From: Clostridiales bacterium
GTDB taxonomy: Bacteria > Bacillota > Clostridia > Lachnospirales > WQUN01
Direction: 5' to 3'
Assembly (NCBI GenBank): GCA_031254075.1
Contig: JAIRVD010000087.1
Span: 1-5,471 of the forward strand
Length of the DNA: 5,471 nucleotides
Below the pieces are notes generated by a model. That model searched no databases and was not told the origin of the DNA. It saw only the letters and a program-made list of their open reading frames with translations. This document shows, piece after piece, positions 1-4,347 of the stretch (within the stretch, counting starts at the first letter, position 1; the number at the start of each line of letters is the position of its first letter). The translations under genes and the position numbers were made by a program.

Positions 1-116
1 TAGGTTTCCTTCAGATTCCACCTCACGATGGACACCCTTGCCTTTTGGCTAGTGGTTCCTACTGCCAAGCCCACAGCGGTCTTACACCGCCTAGCTATCG
101 CACATGCCGGGCACAC
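1..116 (-). mobile_element. Group II intron (probably class IIC), 5' end only, cut by the window edge
   Basis: Read on the minus strand, the sequence from 116 downward begins GTGTGCCCGGCATG, the typical 5' start of bacterial group IIC introns such as the Oceanobacillus iheyensis one. Further in come AAGGGTGTCC and GGAATCTGAAGGAA, two conserved stretches of intron domain I. Only about 116 nt of the ribozyme are present. The rest of domain I, any reverse transcriptase/maturase ORF, domain V and the 3' splice site would lie beyond base 1. The intron begins two bases after the U-tract of an intrinsic terminator, which is the known target preference of class IIC introns, so context and sequence agree. 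Whether the element is full length or still mobile cannot be judged. The identification is by remembered sequence similarity, not by a covariance search. Confidence 0.88.
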
Positions 117-118
117 TC

Positions 119-150
119 AAAAAACCGCATCGGGAAAATACCCAATGCGG
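119..150 (-). terminator. Rho-independent terminator of the minus-strand RNA; intron target site
   Basis: Bases 125-134 and 141-150 form a stem of six pairs, one C-A mismatch and three G-C pairs, closing a 6-nt A/U-rich loop. On the minus strand it is followed by six U residues (124-119), then GA, then the intron start. The arrangement fits a terminator on the minus strand only, because the plus-strand 3' flank lacks a T-tract. Confidence 0.85.
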
Positions 151-480
151 CAATTAAAATCGCAGTGATTAATAAACTTCTTGTCTTTTTGCTTGAAGTT
201 TTATTTTTTTAGTTTTGTGTGGTTCAAGAATATGCCGCGCGGACGGTGCGGGCTATTTCGACTGAAACGCCTCTGACACCGCGGAATCCTCATATTTCGG
301 AAAGCCGTTTTCTTATTACTTTTCCTGTACCGCCATGCATGTTTAATTTGCAATACAAGCCAAGTGTTGCAATAATGGAACGAATCAATCCTGGCCTAGG
401 TTAGAGGCTATCGAACTGCCGGTAGCAGTGACGGTAGTTGCCGTTTGTCGTACCCGTTGTCAAGCGAATGCCTTGGGCTT
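119..480 (-). ncRNA. Unidentified structured RNA of about 360 nt (possibly a leader/attenuator)
   Basis: The transcript is defined by a near-perfect promoter upstream and an intrinsic terminator downstream, and no minus-strand reading frame with a ribosome-binding site lies between them. The 5' end (472-481) pairs with 356-364 through nine base pairs with one bulge. This helix encloses three local hairpins: 431-444 (ACGG/CCGU), 415-429 (ACUGC/GCAGU) and 394-408 (GCCU/AGGC). The 3' half has a long imperfect stem joining 229-248 to 277-296, with an inner UUUC/GAAA hairpin at 256-267. Another hairpin lies at 174-201 (AAACUUC/GAAGUUU). I see no RNase P core motif, no tmRNA tRNA-like end or plausible tag, and no match to 6S. 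It may be a free-standing sRNA, or a regulatory leader whose downstream gene is now separated from it by the intron. The 5' end is inferred from the promoter. Confidence 0.6.
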
Positions 481-487
481 GATTTGA

Positions 488-515
488 ATTATACACGATA
501 CGAATTATTTGTCAA
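488..515 (-). promoter_or_regulatory. Sigma-70 promoter for the minus-strand RNA
   Basis: On the minus strand, TTGACA (515-510) and TATAAT (493-488) are both perfect consensus boxes, separated by 16 bp. Transcription would start near 481-479. The only departure from ideal is the 16-bp rather than 17-bp spacer. Such a strong promoter suggests abundant, constitutive expression of a stable RNA. Confidence 0.85.
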
Positions 516-536
516 GCATTTTACACAAATATTTAC

Positions 537-550
537 ACGCAAACCTGCGT
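537..550. repeat. Small inverted repeat upstream of the toxin-antitoxin remnant
   Basis: ACGCA (537-541) and TGCGT (546-550) are perfect inverted arms around a 4-nt spacer. Just before them, TTTACAC occurs twice with 12-bp spacing (520-526 and 532-538). This sits where a toxin-antitoxin operator would be expected, but the arms are short and may be chance. No convincing plus-strand promoter is visible between 486 and 580. Confidence 0.25.
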
Positions 551-579
551 CTCTTGCAATGCACATAACAACAACGTAA

Positions 580-999
580 AATGCGCTATCCGGCGCAATA
601 AATGTTTTTTTTCGTCAAGCAGTGAGGGAGCAAGCGATACCATTTCAAATTAGAGCAAAAACACCGGAAGAAAAATATAATGAATATTTTACTCCGCAAA
701 CCATTGCGAATATTAAGAAATCCATAGCACAAGCAGAGCGCGGCGAAGTAATAACTTTTTCAATGGCTGAACCGGAAGCGAATGAAGACAAACGCACGTT
801 AAAGAAAATAAATAAATTAATTGCCGACATTATCCGCAACGGAAACACCGGTATAGGACATCCCGAGCCGCTTAAAAATGATTTAACCGGCAAATGGAGC
901 CGTGAGATTGACGAAAAAAACAGGCTTGTATACGCAATTTCGAATGAAAACAGAATAGAAATCTACCACTGCAAGGGGCATGAGAGATGGCATATTTAA
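580..999 (+). pseudogene. Fused remnant of a DinJ/RelB-type antitoxin and YoeB/Txe-type toxin
   Basis: The open frame runs from a stop at 577-579 to TAA at 997-999. Its start reads LSGAINVFFRQAVREQAIPF, the core of DinJ/RelB-type antitoxins, but the roughly 20-30 N-terminal residues with the beta-strand DNA-binding part and a proper start are missing. An antitoxin tail (AERGEVITFSMAE) follows, and the frame then passes straight into a YoeB/Txe toxin from EDKRTLKKINKL onward. The stop and start between the two genes and about 17 toxin N-terminal residues are gone. Residues matching E. coli YoeB Glu46 (in HPEPLK), Arg65 (NRLVY) and His83 (CKGH) are kept, but the final Tyr is replaced by ERWHI. 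A GTG at 622 could start a 125-residue product, but it has no good ribosome-binding site. Most likely this is a decayed module; a working fusion is less likely. It overlaps the next gene by 13 bp. Confidence 0.8.
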
Positions 1000-1916
1000 T
1001 GTGCGCCGATAAGGCTGTGTACGAAACGGCGGGTAAAAAGGTTTTATTGCCCGAGTTGATGCCCTGCCCTCCGGAGCATTATACAAAATGGCGCAATTCG
1101 AGATTATTTCTGCGCGGAATAAACAGATTACCCGAAGACGATGAAAGGGTGGTCGGGGAAAAAAGCACGGCAGTTAGGCGCAGAATGTCTTTATCTGATG
1201 CTTATTGGATAAAAAACGAAAATGACAAGGCGGATTTTAAAAATATTACGCCTTATTTTAATGATTTTTTCGAGTACAGGGTGAGCGCGTCAAAAAATTC
1301 AGCTCCGTCTGTTACGTTAACGGGAAGCGCGCCGAAAAGATGGAAGAGAATAAACGGAGAAACCGTAATCTACAAAATAATGGAAAGAGAGCAGGTACAG
1401 GCAGAAATTGCGGCTATTACATTGGCACAAAAATTGAATATTCCCGTTAACGGGTTTACTGCCGTTTCTCCTACAGAAATATATATTAATAATTTCACAA
1501 GCGCGGAAAAAATGTTAATGAGGCTACAAACATGGGATTTGGAAAAAGGCTCATTCAGTAAGCTGAGGGGGTTTGGAATAAATTTCAGCAGAGTAAAAGC
1601 GGCATATGAAAAAATAGGAATCGCCGGTAATTTCCATGAAATTAATATTCTTTTTGACGCGGTAGTCAGCAATTATGACAGAGACCATAATTTGACGAAC
1701 TGGGGTTATTTTAAGTCGGCTGTTGACGGAAGCGTCAGCCATTGCCCCATGTATGATTTTAACCTCGCGCTTCCTTACGAGAAGAATGAAAATTTATCTG
1801 TTATAAAGAGTCAATTAACAGACGCGCATAAAAATATTCTGCGCAGTTGGAGGGAATCGGTTGCGACGCATGGTTTTTCCGTGTGGGTTGAAAATTTGGA
1901 CACATTACTAATGTAA
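987..1916 (+). CDS. HipA-like protein kinase
   Basis: The 309-residue protein resembles the HipA-fold Ser/Thr kinases, and more closely the shorter HipA-like group (CtkA-type) than full-length HipA. A likely ATP-binding lysine is K130 (VIYKI), followed by an alpha-C-like Glu at E140 (QAEIAA). The catalytic loop is SNYDRDHNLTNWG (residues 228-240), corresponding to HipA's N-x-D-R-H-x-x-N. The metal-binding Asp is D257 in PMYDFN (254-259). The N-terminal 110 residues, including SLSDAYW, are typical of this group and lack a catalytic signature. AAGGGG at 973-978 lies 8 nt before ATG 987; the in-frame ATG at 999, which overlaps the upstream stop as TAATG, is an alternative. In HipBA systems the kinase phosphorylates a cytosolic target such as glutamyl-tRNA synthetase, but the substrate here is unknown. 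No HipB-like antitoxin gene is adjacent. The toxin remnant upstream overlaps it, suggesting coupled translation. Confidence 0.78.
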   Translation: MAYLMCADKAVYETAGKKVLLPELMPCPPEHYTKWRNSRLFLRGINRLPEDDERVVGEKSTAVRRRMSLSDAYWIKNENDKADFKNITPYFNDFFEYRVSASKNSAPSVTLTGSAPKRWKRINGETVIYKIMEREQVQAEIAAITLAQKLNIPVNGFTAVSPTEIYINNFTSAEKMLMRLQTWDLEKGSFSKLRGFGINFSRVKAAYEKIGIAGNFHEINILFDAVVSNYDRDHNLTNWGYFKSAVDGSVSHCPMYDFNLALPYEKNENLSVIKSQLTDAHKNILRSWRESVATHGFSVWVENLDTLLM

Positions 1917-1934
1917 TGAAAGCGGGGGCGCATT

Positions 1935-3134
1935 TTGAAAAAATATTTTTTAACAAACAGCCAAGCGCGGCAATTTTTATTTTTAAAGCACGGTCTTTTG
2001 GGTGAGCATAAGTTTATCGGGAAGCAGGGCGCGTTGGAATTTGTGAAGCAGGCGGGATGTATTCAATTTGACCCGGTGGATATTTGCGGAAAGAACGCTG
2101 AGATTCTTTTGCAGGCGCGGGTGAAGGGCTTTGATAAAAAAATACTGGACGAGCTTTTATATGAAGACCGCCTTTTATTTGATTATCCCGACAAGCAGCT
2201 TTCGATAATTCCGACGGAGGATTGGCATTTTTTTTCGCGTTTCCGTGAGTGGGCGAAGCTAAATAAAATGCGTTCCGAAGAATTCATCGCGTTGGAGAAA
2301 GAAGCAATCGCGTACATCGAAAAAAAAGGTGCGGTTTCGTCGTCGGAAATTCCGATTGAAGGTAACATAAACTGGTTTTCTTCCATACATTGGAGTGGAA
2401 GCGATAAAGCCGCGCGCGCGGTTTTGGAGCAGTTGTATTCGACGGGTGAGTTGGTGATTCATCATAAGAAGGGGACACGGAAGTATTATGATTTGGCGGC
2501 GAAGCATATTTTGCAGGAAATTTTAAACGCACCCGAGCCGTTGCCCGATGAGTTCGAACACATAAAATGGCGCGTTCTGCGAAGAATAGGCGCGGTGGGT
2601 TTCCTTTGGAATAAAAAATCGGATGCGTTTTTAAATATTGCGGGGCTGACGAATGAGATTCGAAATAAAATTTTTGAAATCGCAATCGAAAGCGGCGAAA
2701 TTATTTCTATATTAATAGAAGGAATTAAAAACGATTTTTTTTGTCTTTCATCCGACGAGCCGATTTTGGAAGAATTAATAAACTCCCCTACCCCGCCCAA
2801 ACCGCGAATGGAATTAATCGCGCCGCTTGATTGTTTGATGTGGGACAGAAAATTGATTCAGGCGATTTTTGGTTTTTCGTATCGGTGGGAAATATATACG
2901 CCGGAAAATAAACGCAAGCATGGCGCGTATACGCTTCCATTGATTTACGGCGAGAATTTTATCGGGCGTGTGGATATTTCGCGCGATACGAAAAGCTCGA
3001 CGCTTTTCGTAAAAAATATATGGTTTGAAGAAAAAATTCGAAACACAAAAAAATTGCAAAATGAGGTTTCAAAAACGTTCAAGCGATTTGCGAAGTTTAA
3101 TAATTGTCGAAACATTTCGGTTTCAAGAAATTGA
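1935..3134 (+). CDS. ycaQ: YcaQ/AlkX-type winged-helix DNA glycosylase
   Basis: The 399-residue protein matches the HTH_42 (winged-helix) DNA glycosylase superfamily over its full expected length. An N-terminal region (SQARQFLFLKHGLLG) precedes the active-site segment IQFDPVD, whose Gln44-Phe45-Asp46 is the Q-x-D pattern of YcaQ/AlkX enzymes rather than the Q-x-Q of AlkZ. The C-terminal hallmark follows: LIAPLDCLMWDR, FSYRWEIYTPENKRKHGAY and GRVDI (about residues 294-350). YcaQ removes bulky alkylated bases and unhooks interstrand crosslinks, acting on chromosomal DNA in the cytoplasm. The start is TTG at 1935: GGGGG (1924-1928) lies 6 nt upstream, no other start is near, and the family's N-terminus begins here. 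It lies 18 bp after the kinase gene and is probably co-transcribed. Its stop codon lies inside the -35 box of the SRP RNA promoter. Three 8-base homopolymer runs occur in the gene. Confidence 0.88.
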   Translation: MKKYFLTNSQARQFLFLKHGLLGEHKFIGKQGALEFVKQAGCIQFDPVDICGKNAEILLQARVKGFDKKILDELLYEDRLLFDYPDKQLSIIPTEDWHFFSRFREWAKLNKMRSEEFIALEKEAIAYIEKKGAVSSSEIPIEGNINWFSSIHWSGSDKAARAVLEQLYSTGELVIHHKKGTRKYYDLAAKHILQEILNAPEPLPDEFEHIKWRVLRRIGAVGFLWNKKSDAFLNIAGLTNEIRNKIFEIAIESGEIISILIEGIKNDFFCLSSDEPILEELINSPTPPKPRMELIAPLDCLMWDRKLIQAIFGFSYRWEIYTPENKRKHGAYTLPLIYGENFIGRVDISRDTKSSTLFVKNIWFEEKIRNTKKLQNEVSKTFKRFAKFNNCRNISVSRN

Positions 3135-3159
3135 CAGTAAAAAAATTAACTCGTATAAT
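3131..3159 (+). promoter_or_regulatory. Sigma-70 promoter of the SRP RNA gene
   Basis: TTGACA (3131-3136) and TATAAT (3154-3159) are perfect consensus boxes with an ideal 17-bp spacer. Transcription should start near 3164-3167. The glycosylase stop TGA (3132-3134) lies within the -35 box. Confidence 0.93.
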
Positions 3160-3165
3160 CTTCAC

Positions 3166-3444
3166 AGCTCGTGCTAGTCGGGGAGGTTGCGGCACCCTGT
3201 AGCTTGCAATCCGCAATAGCAAGGCTGAAGCCTTATACCTAGGCTCCTTCTCTTTGAAGTCTGCCCCGTGTAAGTAGCGTTGACGGTCAAGTCCTGCGCA
3301 ATGGACCCTCGCGAACTGTGTCAGGTTCGGAAGAAAGCAGCACTAAGCGTGGAAGTTCATGTGCCGCAGGGGTGCTTGACCTGAGCCAACTGCCCGGGTA
3401 ACGTTTGGGGGGAAATGTCGAAGTAGGGCGCACGAGCTATTTTT
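3166..3444 (+). ncRNA. ffs: Signal recognition particle RNA, long Alu-containing form
   Basis: This is the RNA scaffold of the signal recognition particle, which binds Ffh and directs ribosomes making membrane and secreted proteins to FtsY. The 5' region (GTGCTAGTCGGGGAGGTTGC, 3171-3190) closely matches the start of the B. subtilis scRNA. The S-domain hairpin TCAGGTTCGGAAGAAAGCAG (3321-3340) has the GGAA tetraloop at 3329-3332 and the flanking internal-loop bases bound by Ffh. The ends pair perfectly over nine bases (3166-3174 with 3430-3438), forming the closing part of helix 5. The length, about 275-280 nt, fits the Bacillus/Clostridium type and not the short 4.5S type. A six-T run at 3440-3445 follows the closing helix, so helix plus U-tract probably ends transcription. 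The exact 3' end is uncertain. Confidence 0.96.
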
Positions 3445-3452
3445 TATTAAAT

Positions 3453-3492
3453 AAGCCACCGCCTTCAAACGCAAAATAAGAAGTGGTGGTTT
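3453..3492 (+). promoter_or_regulatory. Leader hairpin covering the Nudix ribosome-binding region
   Basis: AAGCCACC (3453-3460) pairs with GGUGGUUU (3485-3492) through eight pairs including one G-U. CUUC (3463-3466) then pairs with GAAG (3480-3483) across a small internal loop. The 3' arm ends one base before ATG 3494, so the folded form would hide the only purine-rich ribosome-binding candidate (AAGAAGTGGTGG, 3478-3489 region). It is not followed by a T-tract, so it is not a plus-strand terminator. Its regulatory role is inferred. Confidence 0.5.
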
Positions 3493-3493
3493 C

Positions 3494-3970
3494 ATGGAAA
3501 AAAACATTATCAGTTGCGGCGGAGTTGTAGTTTTTAAAAACAGGGTTCTGGCTTTATATAAAAACCAAAACGGACGCTACATGGGTTGGGTTCTTCCGAA
3601 AGGAAATGTTGAGCCGAACGAAACCCATAAACAGGCGGCACTTCGCGAAGTTAAAGAAGAAAGTGGCGTTTCCGCACGTATAATGAAATATTTAGGCAAA
3701 ACACAATACTCATTCAATGCACCCGACAGCGACCTAATTTCAAAAACGGTTCACTGGTATCTTATGACGACGAATTCGTTCCACTGCAAGCCGCAGGCGG
3801 AAGAATTCTTCGCCGACGCCGGTTTTTACAAACAGCACGAAGCCTATCATTTGCTTAAATTCCATGACGAGAGACAAATTATGCGGCAAGCCTTTCTTGA
3901 ATATGAAAAAGTACAAAGATTCAAAAAAATAAAAATAATTGAAGGGATGGATGCACAATGGAAAAACTAA
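3494..3970 (+). CDS. Nudix hydrolase, Ap4A hydrolase-like
   Basis: The 158-residue protein contains a perfect Nudix box (G-x5-E-x7-R-E-x2-E-E-x-G) at residues 37-59. It runs from G37 through E43, R51-E52 and E55-E56 to G58, the Mg-binding catalytic helix that cleaves nucleoside diphosphate-linked compounds. The preceding CGGVVVF strand, the VLPKGN motif just before the box, the KTVHWYLM strand and the C-terminal LLKFHDER stretch all resemble bacterial and archaeal asymmetric Ap4A hydrolases. Removal of the alarmone-like Ap4A in the cytoplasm is therefore the best guess, but substrates of Nudix enzymes cannot be read safely from sequence. ATG 3494 follows a weak Shine-Dalgarno that lies in a hairpin. 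No separate promoter is evident in the 49 bp after the SRP RNA, so expression may depend on read-through from the ffs promoter. The last 13 bp overlap the next gene. Confidence 0.88.
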   Translation: MEKNIISCGGVVVFKNRVLALYKNQNGRYMGWVLPKGNVEPNETHKQAALREVKEESGVSARIMKYLGKTQYSFNAPDSDLISKTVHWYLMTTNSFHCKPQAEEFFADAGFYKQHEAYHLLKFHDERQIMRQAFLEYEKVQRFKKIKIIEGMDAQWKN

Positions 3971-4197
3971 AAATCAGCGAATGGAAACTCGCGCAAAAGA
4001 TTCAGGCAAGCGGAAGACGCGGCATGATTATCGGAATTTGCATCGGTGTACTCTTAATTGCCGTAATAATTCTCGCCGTCGTTAAAATTGTTTGGATGAA
4101 AAAGAATTGCTGCTGCGAATGTGACGGTTTCGACGACGACTATTACATCGACGACGAAGACGACGAAAGCTTCGCAAACGAAAAGGATTTTGTATAA
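3958..4197 (+). CDS. Small single-pass membrane protein with Cys cluster and acidic tail
   Basis: I do not recognise this 79-residue protein. Residues 1-22 are hydrophilic and basic, ending in GRRG. Residues 23-47 (MIIGICIGVLLIAVIILAVV and following) form one strong transmembrane helix. Two lysines follow, then a CCCEC cluster at 51-55 and a very acidic stretch at 57-70 (DDDYYIDDEDDE). The Cys/Asp/Glu-rich tail could bind metal or mediate contacts, but that is inference. ATG 3958 lies inside the end of the Nudix gene (13-bp overlap), with GAAGGG at 3941-3946 upstream, which suggests translational coupling and a shared transcript. A terminator follows 15 bp after the stop. The real overlap, good ribosome-binding site and coherent membrane topology make it a genuine gene. 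Confidence 0.75.
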   Translation: MEKLKISEWKLAQKIQASGRRGMIIGICIGVLLIAVIILAVVKIVWMKKNCCCECDGFDDDYYIDDEDDESFANEKDFV

Positions 4198-4211
4198 AAT
4201 ATAAAAAAATT

Positions 4212-4234
4212 TGCGCGAAAGCGCATTTTTTTTT
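4212..4234 (+). terminator. Rho-independent terminator after the Nudix/membrane-protein unit
   Basis: TGCGC (4212-4216) and GCGCA (4221-4225) form a 5-bp stem capped by a stable GAAA tetraloop, followed by nine T residues (4226-4234). A-rich sequence precedes the stem, so the hairpin may also help terminate minus-strand transcription weakly. Confidence 0.92.
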
Positions 4235-4249
4235 GTGATTCGTTCTTGC

Positions 4250-4278
4250 TTGACAATTATTCCGAATTGATGCAGAAT
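4250..4278 (+). promoter_or_regulatory. Probable promoter of the P-type ATPase gene
   Basis: A perfect TTGACA (4250-4255) is followed after 17 bp by CAGAAT (4273-4278), which matches TATAAT at four of six positions. It lies between the upstream terminator and the ATPase start and would give a leader of about 60 nt. The -10 box is weak, so the assignment is moderate. Confidence 0.55.
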
Positions 4279-4303
4279 TTGGAAAATTGCAAGACTTTTC
4301 CGC

Positions 4304-4327
4304 AGAGTGTTTCTTGCGAAACGCTTT
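4304..4327 (+). promoter_or_regulatory. Stem-loop in the ATPase 5' leader
   Basis: AGAGUGUUUC (4304-4313) pairs with GAAACGCUUU (4318-4327) through ten pairs, two of them G-U, around a UUGC loop. It ends 4 nt before the AAAGGAG ribosome-binding site (4332-4338). No T-tract follows, so it is not a terminator. It could stabilise the messenger or affect initiation. Confidence 0.45.
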
Positions 4328-4347
4328 AATTAAAGGAGCTATGAAGA

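Noticed and set aside
219..404. Plus-strand 61-codon open frame.
   Set aside because: It lies antisense to the structured RNA, has no ribosome-binding site and encodes no recognisable protein.
395..455. Possible tmRNA: GACAAACGGCAACTACCG on the minus strand faintly resembles a tag-coding region.
   Set aside because: The frame would end in CYRQFDSL instead of an ALAA-like tail. There is no TTCGA-type T-arm with a closing stem and no 3' CCA, so tmRNA is unsupported.
119..480. RNase P RNA as the identity of the minus-strand transcript, because its length is similar.
   Set aside because: The universally conserved core (GAGGAAAGTCC-like and ACAGAA...GGCTTA-like segments) is absent.
581..604. ATG at 581 as the true start of the antitoxin remnant.
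   Set aside because: It is in a different frame from the antitoxin homology and meets TAA at 599-601 after six codons.
3453..3492. Terminator of the SRP RNA gene or of a minus-strand transcript.
   Set aside because: There is no T-tract after the stem on the plus strand and only an interrupted A/T stretch on the minus strand. The SRP closing helix plus six T at 3440-3445 is a better terminator.
4250..4347. yybP-ykoY (manganese) riboswitch before the cation ATPase.
   Set aside because: The leader of about 60-70 nt is too short and lacks the conserved paired loops; it holds only one simple hairpin.
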